Below are positions 1-10,000 of a stretch of 13,313 bases of DNA, one piece after another. A program made the position numbers and the translations under genes. Position 1 is the first letter of the stretch. Each line of letters begins with the position of its first letter. This DNA is from Clostridia bacterium (GTDB lineage Bacteria > Bacillota > Clostridia > Oscillospirales > CAG-382): assembly GCA_017938055.1 (NCBI GenBank), contig JAGBCG010000151.1:1-13313 (forward strand). Direction: 5' to 3'. The notes beneath the pieces were generated by a model, which did no database searches, was not told where the DNA came from, and saw nothing but the letters and a program-made list of their open reading frames with translations.

Positions 1-298
1 CAATGAGCACCTCAGTCTGTTTATAGACTTGTCGGACGACGCCAAGAAGGCGGAAATAATGGTAGACCGTCAGGAAACCATTAAGGAAAAAGTGTTGGAG
101 ATGACTATTGAGGAGCTTGACATGTCTGTACGTTCTTTCAACTGCTTGAAGCGTGCAGGTATTGATACGGTCGAAGACCTTGTGAATAAGACAGAGGATG
201 ATATGATTAAGGTAAGAAACCTCGGTAAGAAGTCTCTTGAAGAAGTAATTCAGAAGCTTCATTCACTCGGTCTGTCCCTTAAAAAGGACGAAGACTGA
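1..298 (+). CDS. rpoA: RNA polymerase alpha subunit, C-terminal part (5' truncated by window edge)
   Basis: Only the last 98 codons are present. The reading frame is open from base 2 (N-E-H-L-S-L-F-I-D-L) with no start codon in the window, so the TTG at 29 is internal and not the real start. RpoA assembles the RNA polymerase core through its N-terminal domain; the visible piece is the linker plus the C-terminal domain (alphaCTD), which contacts UP-element DNA and activators. The alphaCTD signature is clear: VRSFNCLKRAGI followed by NLGKKSLEEV, which retains the Arg, Asn, Cys, Gly, Lys and Ser positions that contact the DNA minor groove in the E. coli protein. The charged tail (LKKDED) is short. 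It is followed 63 nt later by rplQ, the standard order at the end of the S11-S4-alpha-L17 operon in Firmicutes. Identity is very secure; the full family length is about 315 aa. Confidence 0.97.
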   Translation, partial: NEHLSLFIDLSDDAKKAEIMVDRQETIKEKVLEMTIEELDMSVRSFNCLKRAGIDTVEDLVNKTEDDMIKVRNLGKKSLEEVIQKLHSLGLSLKKDED

Positions 299-346
299 TA
301 AGAATTGACATCAGTTTAGGCTAAAATGCCTTACCACACTCTAATA

Positions 347-353
347 AGGAGGA
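347..353 (+). promoter_or_regulatory. Ribosome binding site of rplQ
   Basis: AGGAGGA lies 8-9 nt before the ATG at 362, a near-perfect anti-Shine-Dalgarno match. It decides the rplQ start against the out-of-frame ATG at 355, which sits too close to the site. Confidence 0.85.
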
Positions 354-361
354 AATGAATA

Positions 362-706
362 ATGCCCGGAACAAGAAAACTCGGACGCACAACCGACATA
401 AGAATGTCTATGCTCAGAGGCCTTGTTACTTATCTGCTTGAAAATGGCAGACTTGAAACAACGGTTTACAGAGCAAAGGAAGTCCGTGCACTTGCAGATA
501 AAATGATTACTCTCGGCAAGAAGAACACTCTTGCATCGAAAAGACAGGCACTTGCTTTCATCACTAAGGAAGAAGTTGTTGTTAAGCTCTTTAACGAAAT
601 CGCTCCTTCCTACGCCGAAAGAAACGGCGGCTACACAAGAGTCCTCAAAATCGGACCCAGACGTGGCGATGGTGCAGAAATGGCTATTATAGAGCTTGTT
701 AAGTAA
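362..706 (+). CDS. rplQ: 50S ribosomal protein L17 (bL17)
   Basis: Encodes a complete 114-aa protein, a little shorter than the roughly 120-127 aa of B. subtilis and E. coli L17. It is a structural protein of the large ribosomal subunit near the exit tunnel. The family signature is visible: PGTRKLGRT at the N terminus, the helix MLRGLVTYLLENGRLETT, then YRAKEVRALADKMITLGKK, and the C-terminal block R-V-L-K-I-G-P-R-R-G-D-G-A-E-M-A-I-I-E-L. The usual His before the conserved Arg near residue 13 (family pattern R-x-x-x-H-R) appears to be Ile here (TTDIR). The gene follows rpoA by 63 nt and is the last gene of the operon, with a strong hairpin terminator just after the stop. Expression is presumably set by the upstream ribosomal-protein promoter outside the window. 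Confidence 0.97.
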   Translation: MPGTRKLGRTTDIRMSMLRGLVTYLLENGRLETTVYRAKEVRALADKMITLGKKNTLASKRQALAFITKEEVVVKLFNEIAPSYAERNGGYTRVLKIGPRRGDGAEMAIIELVK

Positions 707-718
707 TTGATTTTTATT

Positions 719-748
719 GCACCGCAGCAAAAGCTGCGGTGCTTTTTT
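719..748 (+). terminator. Rho-independent terminator of the rpoA-rplQ operon
   Basis: GCACCGCAGC (719-728) and GCTGCGGTGC (733-742) form a perfect 10-bp stem around an AAAA loop, followed by six T (743-748). It starts 13 nt after the rplQ stop and is the clear end of the ribosomal transcript. Confidence 0.95.
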
Positions 749-861
749 GTCCATTTTTGAAAATAACAAAAACATTGTTAATCAAATTAAGATAAATTGT
801 GAAAGCCGTTATTTGAAAATTGCAACGGAGTTAAAATGCTGTAAATTAAGTTTGACGGTGG

Positions 862-889
862 TTGACAAAATACGGTAATACTATATAAT
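862..889 (+). promoter_or_regulatory. Sigma-A type promoter for the membrane protein-htpG unit
   Basis: TTGACA (862-867) and TATAAT (884-889) are both exact consensus hexamers with a 16-bp spacer. It lies after the rplQ terminator and about 50 nt before the ATG at 942. A weaker upstream TTGACG (852-857) is poorly spaced. No CIRCE (TTAGCACTC-N9-GAGTGCTAA) element is seen between this promoter and htpG. Confidence 0.88.
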
Positions 890-909
890 ATTATTATAAA
901 ATTAATGGT

Positions 910-925
910 AAACGTAAAAACGTTT
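910..925 (+). repeat. Inverted repeat in the 5' leader (possible operator or small hairpin)
   Basis: AAACGT (910-915), a 4-nt A spacer and ACGTTT (920-925) make a perfect 6-bp inverted repeat between the predicted transcription start (about 896) and the ribosome site (about 929-935). The position suits an operator or leader hairpin, but it could be chance in AT-rich DNA. Confidence 0.35.
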
Positions 926-941
926 CGGAAAAGAGTTGCGT

Positions 942-1751
942 ATGGTGTGTGAAAATAGCAAAAAAATAAAGCTTTATACGCTTGTTACATTAGTTGTAGC
1001 TTTAATTGTGGCGGTTGTTCGCACAGTAATGCTTACAAAAATAGTTGAGCCTGATACGGGCTTGTATATCGTTGGAGCACGGTGGGGACAAGCATTTGAC
1101 GTTTGTGTTGCGGTGCTGCTTGCGATAATGATAGTTTGCGGCAAACTGCTTTTTAAAAAGCTTGAAAGTGCCAAGGAACCCGATTCTGTGAGCACATTTA
1201 CGGTTTTTGGCTCGGCATTGTGTGCTTTGATGTTCTTTTCGGTGTTTATATATGGAATATACAATATAATGTTTGCGAAAATGCCTATGAGCACTTTTCT
1301 TAAATTGCAAATAATTCTTTGTCTTCCATGCGGGTTTAATCAGCTTGTGATGTGCGTTAAGGAAAAGAGAGAAAAGACAAAGGGACAGGCTTTACTTGCA
1401 ATGGCAGTTCCTATACTATTTGCAGTAAGAGTAATTGAAGTGTTTATGGATGTTAACAGCCAGATAAATACTTCTCAAAGATCGCTTGAACTGCTGGTTC
1501 TTTGTGCAATTATGATGTTTTATTTGTATGAATCCTCTTTCCTTGTTAATAAGGATGCAGTTTTACCGACAAACTATTCAAATTACTATATTAGTGCACT
1601 TTGTGTGGTAGTTCTTACCTGTATTGCTGTTATACCATATCTTTTAGTGTCGGTATTCTGTGCTTTTGAAGCAGAGTTTGTTATAATGGACGTGCTGAAA
1701 TGTTGCATTATGCTGTATGCACTCTCACGTTTATTAAAAGCATATAATTAG
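942..1751 (+). CDS. Unrecognised polytopic membrane protein, 269 aa
   Basis: I do not recognise this protein. The start chosen is ATG 942, with the purine-rich AAAAGAG (929-935) at 6 nt; a TTG at 936 would add two residues but touches that ribosome site. The product is strongly hydrophobic, with about seven or eight probable membrane segments near residues 11-31, 51-71, 86-108, 119-138, 149-168, 182-202, 217-241 and 246-265. Basic clusters lie at residues 7-10 (KKIK), 68-73 (KLLFKK) and 140-147 (KEKREKTK), which suggest cytoplasmic loops. It has many Cys residues within membrane segments (for example 94, 127, 130, 221, 227, 240, 254, 255) but no CxxC metal motif in a soluble part, and I see no transporter, kinase or protease signature. 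It is the first gene after a consensus promoter, and htpG begins 27 nt after its stop with no terminator between them, so the two are probably co-transcribed. A functional link to HtpG is only a guess. Confidence 0.8.
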   Translation: MVCENSKKIKLYTLVTLVVALIVAVVRTVMLTKIVEPDTGLYIVGARWGQAFDVCVAVLLAIMIVCGKLLFKKLESAKEPDSVSTFTVFGSALCALMFFSVFIYGIYNIMFAKMPMSTFLKLQIILCLPCGFNQLVMCVKEKREKTKGQALLAMAVPILFAVRVIEVFMDVNSQINTSQRSLELLVLCAIMMFYLYESSFLVNKDAVLPTNYSNYYISALCVVVLTCIAVIPYLLVSVFCAFEAEFVIMDVLKCCIMLYALSRLLKAYN

Positions 1752-1778
1752 TTGATATTTTGAAATTAAGGTGATAAA

Positions 1779-3686
1779 ATGAGCGAAAACATTAAAAAAG
1801 GCGGTATTTCCGTCGAAACACAAAATATTTTTCCGGTAATCAAAAAATGGCTTTACTCGGATAAGGACATCTTCGTAAGAGAGCTTGTTTCAAATGCCTG
1901 TGATGCAGTTACAAAGCACAAAAGGTTGGTTTCTCTGGGAGAGGCTTCGTCAAGAGATGAAAGCTACAGAGTGGACGTCATTCTTGATACCGAGCTTTAT
2001 ACTCTTACCTTTAAAGATAATGGTATAGGTATGGATGAGGATGAAATTGATAAGTATATCAATCAGATTGCTCTCTCCGGTGCTGTTGACTTTATCGAAA
2101 AGTATGAGGGCAAGTCTGAGGATGCGGGAAACGGCATTATCGGTCACTTCGGTCTTGGCTTTTATTCGGCATTTATGATTGCGGATAAGGTTGAAATATT
2201 TTCTCGTTCATATAAGGATGGTGCGAAGGCTGTTCACTGGACAGGCTCAGATGACGGAAGCTTTGAAATGGAAAACTGCGATAAGCAGGATGTGGGTACG
2301 GAAATCGTTCTTCATATAAATGAAACCGAAAAGGACTATGCTACCGAGAGCAAAATAGGTGAAATTCTCGATAAATTCTGCTCCTTTATGCCGGTTGAGA
2401 TTTATTATACAACGCTTCCGGAAAAGGTAGAGGAAGTCAAGGACGGAGAAGAAGCTAAGGAAAAACAAGCTCCAAAGCCTGTTAACGATACAACTCCTCT
2501 CTGGCTGAAAAAGCCGTCAGAATGTACCGAGGAAGAATATAAGGAATTTTACAGAAAGGTATTCAACGATTATAAAGAACCGCTGTTCTGGATTCATATC
2601 AGTGCAGATTATCCTCTCAATTTCAAGGGTATACTTTATTTCCCAAAGCTTGACAATGAGTTCGGTAATTATGAGGGTCAGGTTAAGCTGTATTATAATC
2701 AGGTGTTTGTGGCGGATAACATTAAGGAAGTAATTCCTGAATACATGTTTCTGCTCAAGGGCGTGCTTGACTGTCCCGAACTTCCTCTTAATGTTTCAAG
2801 AAGCTATCTTCAGTCAAACGGATATGTGTCAAAAATCAGTGCACATATTGTTAAAAAGGTCAGCGACAAGATAAATTCCTTGTTTAATACAGAAAGAGAA
2901 AAGCTTGAGGGCTTCTGGCAGGATGTAAAACCTTTTGTTGAGTATGCTTGCATCAGGGATGAAAAGTTCTATGATAAGGTAAACGCAAGCATAATGTATA
3001 AAACTACCGACGGCAAATATGTAACTCTTAAGGAGTATGCTCAGGCTGAGGACTTTAATAAGTCTGTTTACTATACCGACGATACAGTCAGACAGTCAAA
3101 ATATATTGGCATGTTCACTAAGGAAAATATCGCTGTAATGGAATTTGACAAAATGATTGACGTTCAGTTCATTTCCTTCTGTGAGCACAAGCTTATGACT
3201 GACAGTGATGAAAAAATCAAGGACACGAAATTCGTCAGAGTAGACAGTGGATTTGCAGATGCTCTTAAAAATGATAAGGCTGAAAAGAACGAAGACGTGA
3301 ATAATGCACTCTGTGAATTTTTTAAGGAAACTCTCGGCAAGGGGGATAACCTGAAGATAAGCTGTGACAGCCTGAAGGACAACACCGTTCCTGCACTCTT
3401 GAACTTTTCCGAACAGTCAAGACGTTTTGCGGATATGATGAAAATGTACGGCGGAAATGTTGCGGGAATGGGAATGCCTGAACAAGAAACGCTTGTAATT
3501 AACACTTCAAATGCTCTTGTTGAAAAAATTTCAGAGAGATTTTGCGATCAGGATAGCAAGGAGCTTTGTCAAAAGCTTGCAAAACAGGTTTATATGCTTG
3601 CACTTGTAGCACAAAGACCGCTTGATTCCAACGAGCTTGCCTCATTCATTGATGAGATCTCCGGTCTTTTAGCAGAAAATCTTTAA
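1779..3686 (+). CDS. htpG: Molecular chaperone HtpG (Hsp90 family)
   Basis: Encodes a complete 635-aa cytoplasmic ATP-dependent Hsp90 chaperone, close to the 624 aa of E. coli HtpG. Start ATG 1779 is preceded by AAGGTGAT (1767-1774). The GHKL ATPase domain occupies about residues 1-210: ELVSNACDA carries the catalytic Glu35 and Mg-binding Asn39, DNGIGM (80-85) contacts adenine and phosphate, and GIIGHFGLGFYSAF (119-132) forms the glycine-rich lid end. A short acidic/lysine linker (about 207-226) leads to the middle domain, where TPLWLKKP opens the domain and NVSRSYLQ supplies Arg341, the counterpart of the gamma-phosphate-sensing arginine. The C-terminal dimerisation domain follows from about residue 500; there is no MEEVD tail, as expected in bacteria. 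The lid motif reads IALSGA instead of the common IAKSGT, which I believe is typical of a Clostridia/Bacteroides HtpG clade. It lies downstream of an unknown membrane-protein gene in the same apparent transcript and ends at a strong terminator. Confidence 0.97.
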   Translation: MSENIKKGGISVETQNIFPVIKKWLYSDKDIFVRELVSNACDAVTKHKRLVSLGEASSRDESYRVDVILDTELYTLTFKDNGIGMDEDEIDKYINQIALSGAVDFIEKYEGKSEDAGNGIIGHFGLGFYSAFMIADKVEIFSRSYKDGAKAVHWTGSDDGSFEMENCDKQDVGTEIVLHINETEKDYATESKIGEILDKFCSFMPVEIYYTTLPEKVEEVKDGEEAKEKQAPKPVNDTTPLWLKKPSECTEEEYKEFYRKVFNDYKEPLFWIHISADYPLNFKGILYFPKLDNEFGNYEGQVKLYYNQVFVADNIKEVIPEYMFLLKGVLDCPELPLNVSRSYLQSNGYVSKISAHIVKKVSDKINSLFNTEREKLEGFWQDVKPFVEYACIRDEKFYDKVNASIMYKTTDGKYVTLKEYAQAEDFNKSVYYTDDTVRQSKYIGMFTKENIAVMEFDKMIDVQFISFCEHKLMTDSDEKIKDTKFVRVDSGFADALKNDKAEKNEDVNNALCEFFKETLGKGDNLKISCDSLKDNTVPALLNFSEQSRRFADMMKMYGGNVAGMGMPEQETLVINTSNALVEKISERFCDQDSKELCQKLAKQVYMLALVAQRPLDSNELASFIDEISGLLAENL

Positions 3687-3700
3687 TAAAAGTTTGACTT

Positions 3701-3742
3701 CAATGGCTGTGACGGCATCGCCGATTGCAGTCATTGTTTTTT
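3701..3742 (+). terminator. Rho-independent terminator after htpG
   Basis: Bases 3701-3716 pair with 3720-3736 (one bulged A at 3724, three G-T wobbles) around the 3-nt loop ATC, giving about 16 bp, followed by six T (3737-3742). It begins 14 nt after the htpG stop. Confidence 0.9.
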
Positions 3743-3892
3743 ACAACAAAAAAGTTAACATATTACACTGACTTGGAGATTGGCAAGTAAATGACAACAT
3801 ATAGTGTTATATCAAAGCTTTTACAGAACATTTAGTATAAAAATTTGGAAAAGCAAATATGTACAAAAAAAGCAATTTTTTGAGGAATTGTA
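3743..3892. other. AT-rich intergenic stretch upstream of the giant gene's promoter
   Basis: No gene is seen. The part nearest the promoter contains phased A and T tracts (A run 3864-3870, T run 3876-3881) just upstream of the -35 box, which resembles an UP element for the alpha C-terminal domain. Nothing else is recognisable. Confidence 0.5.
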
Positions 3893-3921
3893 TTGACTTT
3901 TTGCTTGCAACAGTATATAAT
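3893..3921 (+). promoter_or_regulatory. Sigma-A type promoter for the giant SLH protein
   Basis: TTGACT (3893-3898) and TATAAT (3916-3921) with a 17-bp spacer form a near-perfect housekeeping promoter, with A/T tracts upstream. The predicted start at about 3928 leaves a leader of about 75 nt before ATG 4004. Confidence 0.88.
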
Positions 3922-3925
3922 ATAA

Positions 3926-3950
3926 ACGTAATTTCATACGTATAGCTATA
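3926..3950 (+). repeat. Inverted repeat plus palindrome in the leader of the giant gene
   Basis: ACGTA (3926-3930) and TACGT (3937-3941) form a 5-bp inverted repeat with a 6-nt spacer, directly followed by the 10-bp perfect palindrome TATAGCTATA (3941-3950). Together they sit at the predicted transcription start, where an operator would block initiation. AT-rich chance is a real alternative. Confidence 0.35.
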
Positions 3951-3986
3951 ACCTTTTTTAAGAAATAGCTGTGCAAATCTATCAAC

Positions 3987-3993
3987 AAAGGAG
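3987..3993 (+). promoter_or_regulatory. Ribosome binding site deciding the start of the giant gene
   Basis: AAAGGAG lies 10 nt before ATG 4004 and lies downstream of the alternative GTG 3971. It therefore fixes the start at 4004, which also gives a signal peptide beginning MKKALS. Confidence 0.85.
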
Positions 3994-4003
3994 TGCAAAC
4001 CCC

Positions 4004-7000
4004 ATGAAAAAAGCCTTAAGTATTATTTTATGCTTATCGATGCTCATGATGAGCTTCCCGGTTTCTGTATTTGCAGCACCCGAGATGACTCTTGTCGGCG
4101 GTGGTTCATCACAGGAAATTATGATTGAAGACACCGAAAACCAAACACAGCAGAATGCTGAAAGTACAGAAAAGGATGCAGCAGTGCTTGACGAAGAGAG
4201 CTTTACTGTATCATACAATTCGGGTATTATAAAGAATACTCTTATTTCAGGCATGACTGCTAAAGATGAGGCAAATGGTACATATACACTTGCCAACGTA
4301 GTGCCTACGAGAAGTGGATATCACTTTGAAGGTTGGGTAGAAGAACCCGGTGCTGATGAAATTATAACAGAAGCAGTCATAGCAGAGGATACAACATTCT
4401 ATGCGAAGTGGGCAAAGCTCCTTAAAGGCGAAGAATTTAAATCAAATCTTGGCAACTTCTCGGTAACGGGTGGACTTTCAGGAGATGTTGTTTTCCAGGA
4501 TGGCTGTGTGGTATTGGTATATGACGGCTCCAATACTCAGGGTTGTGTACTTGAAACAGAACAAGAGCTTTACGATAACTCTGTAGCTATTTCCGATATA
4601 GAGTATGTAGAAGTAAGATTTAAGCTTGCCAACTTTGTTCCTGCAAAGTCGAAGGGCTGCGTGTCTGTATACGTTCAGGGCAAAAATGAAGACGGCTCAT
4701 ATACAGCTTGGGATGAAACAGCTAAGGCGAATATTGAATTTGACTATAATCTTGCGGTTGACGGATTCTATAGTCTTAGAATTCCTATGTCTTCCCACAG
4801 TGCAACTGGTCTTTCAGGCAATCTTGACAGATACAAAATCTGCTTTAATCCTAATGGATATGCAACACAGCAGACAGTGTTGCTTGATCATATAAGATTT
4901 GTTGGTAAACTTGTAGACGTAGTTGAAATTTTTGACGTTTCAGAGCCTACGGCTAAAGAAGCAGCAAGCACAACTGTTTCAGTGTCCGGTAACGAATTTA
5001 TCGTAACTGAAAGTGAATGGTCACCTGCACTTCTTGGCGGACTGTTCTTTGACAGTAATGAAGTATATACATATACTGCAACAGTTCAGGCACTTGGAAA
5101 CGGCTATATGCCTAATATTCCGGCAGTTGCTACAATCAACGGTGCGAAAGCAACATATACATTCAATAGCAAAGAACCTAAAAAAGCTAAAATATCTCTG
5201 ACTTTTGATGCAACAGAAGATGTTGGTGAGCTTGAGCTTGTTGATATAGTTCTGCACGAGCGTGATAACGACGGAGAGTCAACAATTACAAAGCAAATTG
5301 TTGCAGGAAGTGACTTTAACGTTGCAGATGTTGTTTCCACCAAAACTATGGATGGTTACCGTTGGGAAGGCTGGGCTGCAACAGAGGGCGCAACTGTGCC
5401 TGTTACCACAGTAAACGTTACAGAAGAAACACATTACTATGCAATATATACGCCTTTGGATGTCTTTGACTATAGTAATAAGTATCACCTTCCAGGTACA
5501 ACAGCTAATGTTGACGGAGTGTTGACTATGTTAAATGGCTGGGCAGTTATGACTCCCACCTCCAACACTCAGGATATCAAGCTTATTACTCCCAAGACGT
5601 GTGTAAACGCTGCCGATTATGGTAAGATTGAAGTTATATATGACGGAAGCACCGACACAACAGTTGGTGGAGTAGTATATCCTAATAAATTTGACGAAGA
5701 TTTTGCTCCTGCACTCTACTTTGAGGTAGAAGACGATACTTATGAAGCCCAGCTTTATAAAGTTGAAGGCTGTATTGCCGGAAACAGAGTGTCATATAAG
5801 TATATATATGATATGATGCTTACAGAAGAATGGGCAGGCGAAGTGGGATCTATAATTCTTGATCCTTATGATGGATATCCCGTATGGTCAGTAAGATCTA
5901 TTACCTTTGTTAAGAATGATAACATTGAAGAAGCTTTGGCAATTACCGATGTTGAAGTTCCTAAAACATGGGGTACTCCTGACTATACCGTTAAAACCAA
6001 CGCTAACTATGTTGTGGAATCTGTTGAGTGGTCACCTGAATTTAACGATCATGGCAAATTTAAGGCTGCAACACCTTACACATTGACTGTTGTAGTGAAG
6101 CCTGAAAGCGGTCATAAGATTGTTACTGAAGAAGCGACAATTAACGAAAGTTTCGATGCTGATGCAACTATCAACGAAGACGGTTCGATGACAGTTTCAT
6201 ATACATTTGCTGCAACAGATCCTCTGGTTGATTTTGAACTTTCTCTTGAAGACGGCGTGATTGATGTTGCGGATGCTACTTATGCTGTTACTCCTATTTT
6301 TACACCTGTAAATGAGAACGAATCTGTTCCTATGACAGATATTATTCTTGAAATTATAGATAACGGAGCAAGCGGAAACTGTGCATTTGTTGTTGATAAC
6401 AATACTATTCAGGCTACTTTTGATGGTACTATTACTATTAAGGCAACATCTGTGTACGATCCTTCAAAAACGGCAACAGCAACTATTGAGATTTCAAATC
6501 AGGTTGAAAACTATACAATCAAATATGTAACAGTTGATGAGGGAAATGTTTCCAACATGCCTTCCGATGACGTGGGTAAGCTTGATTATAAGCTTTCTAA
6601 TAAGATTCCTACAAGAGCCGGCTTTAAGTTCGCGGGTTGGGTTAAGAATCCCGGTGATAAAGATTCCATTACAAAGGACTATATTACTAAGGATACAACC
6701 TACTATGCACTTTGGGTAAAGGGTGTGAACTACGAATTTTTTGACTTCTCATCCCCCACATTTTCCGGTTTCGCTGGAAGTATTGACAGAGAGAATGGTG
6801 TTTATACATCTTCTTCAACAACAAGTACTGACCCGCAGATATATGTATATCCCGACAGACTTCCCGGTGCTGAAAATCCAACAGTTGAAGTAAGACTGAA
6901 AACAACAGCGGTATCTCCTCTTACTTTCGTGTTGTACTTTACATCTGTGGATGCTAATGGCAACTATCTTGGTTTCCCATATGGTGAAGACCCGGATGAC

Positions 7001-10000
7001 TATATATCAAATATTGTAGCGACAACCTATAATTCTAATTATGATGGATATACAACAATTAAGTTTGATATGACTTCCAAACCTGACTGGGTGAACGGCT
7101 ATATTACTTCTGTTCGTCTTGACCCATATGACGGAAGTGTTGGATCAAAGGTTGATTTCGATTACATTAGAATTGTCTGCTATGAAACAGATGTGGTTGA
7201 GATAGGTGGTATTGATACACCTGTTGCAAAGAAAGAAGCAGATACAACAGCAACAAGTCTTACTGATACAGTAGAAGTGGTAGATGTTAAGTGGGATGAC
7301 CTTCTCTATGGCTACTACTTTGATGGCGGAAAAGAATATACGGTACGTGTTACTGTTAAGGGTGCCCCAGGATACTTTGTGTCAAGTGCTCCTATGACAT
7401 ATCAGATTAACGGCGAAGACGCTGATGGATATGAATATGATGTGGAAACAGGCTATCTTACAGTTTATAAGACATTTGATGCAACAGGTGAGATTGCTTC
7501 TTCCGAGGCTTATAACATAATCTTTGCGGAGCTCGATGCTGATGGTGAATATGCTGAGGAAAGCAGACAGATATTTAAGGGCGACTCCTTTAAAATCGGC
7601 TCGTTTGAACCTGCAAACATTCCTTTGGGTTATCGTTGGATAGGCTGGAGCGATGAAGATGGCAATGAATATATTGATGAGATAGTTGTTGATGGTGATG
7701 CTACATACTACGCAATGTATGAGCTAATTACGGAGTTTGACTATGCCAATTCAAATCATTGGTTTGGTACAACCTCTTTGGCAGGGGATGAAGGCATAAG
7801 ATTTGAAGATGACCTTGCTATTGTTGAAGTTCCCACAAAGAACGTTGATACGGCTCTTATTACTCCTGTAACAAATCTTAACGCAGATAATTTCGACTTT
7901 GTTGAAGTATACTACAGTGCAATTCTTGACGGATATGTTGATGGAGTGCAAATGAGTAACATCTTTAATGCAACCCTCATTAATCCAATACCCGCACTCA
8001 AGTTCTCAACACCCGGTTCTCCTGATTCATTTAAAGGAACTGGTACGCTTGTTTCTGCTGAACGTGTAATGGTTGGAAGCACACTTACTTATAAGTATAC
8101 TTACGACATGACGACATCTGCTGACTGGACCGGTGTTATTGGTAAGTTCTATGCAGATCCTTATACAGTAGGTAGCCACATATACCCTGACTGGGGTATC
8201 AGAAAGATTGCTTTCATACCTAATACAGAAGCTTCACAGAAAATCGCAGTTGAAGTGGACGCTCCGGAAACATGGTTAGCTCCTGCTACAGCTGATGAAG
8301 TAACTGTTAACAGTCCTTACAAGGTTAACAGCATTACTTGGACAGGCGAGCTTAACGAAGATGGCAAGTTCCTTCCTGAAACACCATACAGTGTAGAAAT
8401 CGTAATTTGTCCGGATGCCGGCTATACAATCACAGCAACAGATGCTACCATTAATAATGAAGAAGCACTTGCTACCAAGAATGACGACGGCACATATACA
8501 ATTACTTGTGAATTTGGTCCAACGGAATCACTTGATGAGGTCGAAGTTGTTATTAGCGGTGATAATGAAATTTCAGAAGATGGAAAATACATCGACCTTA
8601 CAGGTAAGACAGTAAGCATAAACGGAAACAAGCTTCCTGTAACTACTGTCACCTGGTCTGTTGATGATGATGTTATAGCTTCTGTTTCTGAAAACGGCAG
8701 AGTATATCCGTTCACAAATGGAACACTTATTGTTACAGCAACCAGTGTTTACGATCCTTCAGTATCTGCAGATTTTGTTATTGAAATTACAAATCAGAGC
8801 GATTTGTTCACGGTAACATTTGATAAAAACACAACTGATAATGTAGTAGGTATTCCTGACGAAATAAAGACAAGAGGCACATTTATTCCTGAAGAATATC
8901 CTGTTGAAAGAGAAGGATACTTCTTCATGGGCTGGTCTACAGACGAAGACGCTCTTAATCCAAGCGATTCCTTTAACATCAAAGCTGATACCGTTCTTTA
9001 CGCAAACTGGGCAAAGGGTTATGAATGGAGCTTTGATTCTGCAAGTACAAGTATCCCTGTATTTTCCAGCAGAGATGTAACATACAGAGATGGTGTTGCA
9101 CATTACTCGGCTGCAAAGACAGAAAATGACGCAGCCATTATTATGCATACCAATTCGTCACTCTACGCAATGAAAATTCCAACTGCAGCATATCAGTCGT
9201 TTGCTATTAGAGTTTCACTTCCTGTTGCAGGTAGTTTGTGGACTTACACACAGTCCAAGAATAGTGTTACCGGAGCAACAACACCTTATGATGAATCGGC
9301 AAACACAAGGGTTAGCAACCTTTCTGCAAATGCTCCCGGCACATTCCAGATAGTAAACTATGATATGTCCGAAAAAGCATGCTGGAACACATATGATACG
9401 CTTAATCTTATCAGAGTCGACAGTGAAGTGGCGGTGAATAATGAAATTGCAGTTGACTGGGTAAGAATTTACAATGCTGAAAGAACTGTTAAGTTTGATG
9501 GTAATGGCGGTACGATTCCTCTATATGATGGATATGTAGACTCATATAAGCAGGTAATGAAGCGTGGATTAACAAATATTAGAAGTGTTCCCATCAGAGA
9601 TGGTTACACCTTTGTGGGTTGGTCCAAGAATCCTGATAGCTTTGAAAAGATTTATAAGGGTTCATTTACAGTTACTGATGACGTTACACTCTATGCTATG
9701 TGGACTCCATGTAATGTATATTACAACATGGATGAAGAAGAAATTGAACAGACAGTTTCTGTAACGGAAGGCGAAATGCCTGATGATATGACTGTTGATT
9801 CCGATAATACAGGTCTTAGCATTTCTTCTGAATCTGAAGTAACTCCTGTTGTTAAAGTTTCAGACGAAATTGAAGTTAACGATGTGCAGAAGACACTTGT
9901 TGCAACTGTTGATTTTGAATACAGCAGTCTGACAGAAGATGCTATTTACTTAAGCTTTATTCCTGAGGGAGCAACGGAGCCTGTATCTGTAATGATTGCA

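Noticed and set aside
29..31. TTG as start of a small 89-aa protein
   Set aside because: The frame is open upstream to the window edge and matches RpoA throughout, so this is an internal Leu codon.
341..775. A 144-aa minus-strand open frame over rplQ
   Set aside because: It is a shadow of the clearly conserved L17 gene, runs through the terminator and has no ribosome site.
936..941. TTG 936 as start of the membrane protein
   Set aside because: It directly abuts the AAAAGAG ribosome site; ATG 942 has proper spacing.
3971..4003. GTG 3971 as start of the giant protein
   Set aside because: The ribosome site AAAGGAG lies downstream of it, and the extra 11 residues would precede a normal MKK signal peptide.
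7511..7570. LDADGE and similar acidic loops as dockerin or EF-hand calcium sites
   Set aside because: The DxNxDG pattern and paired helices of dockerins are absent; these loops are part of the InlB repeat region.
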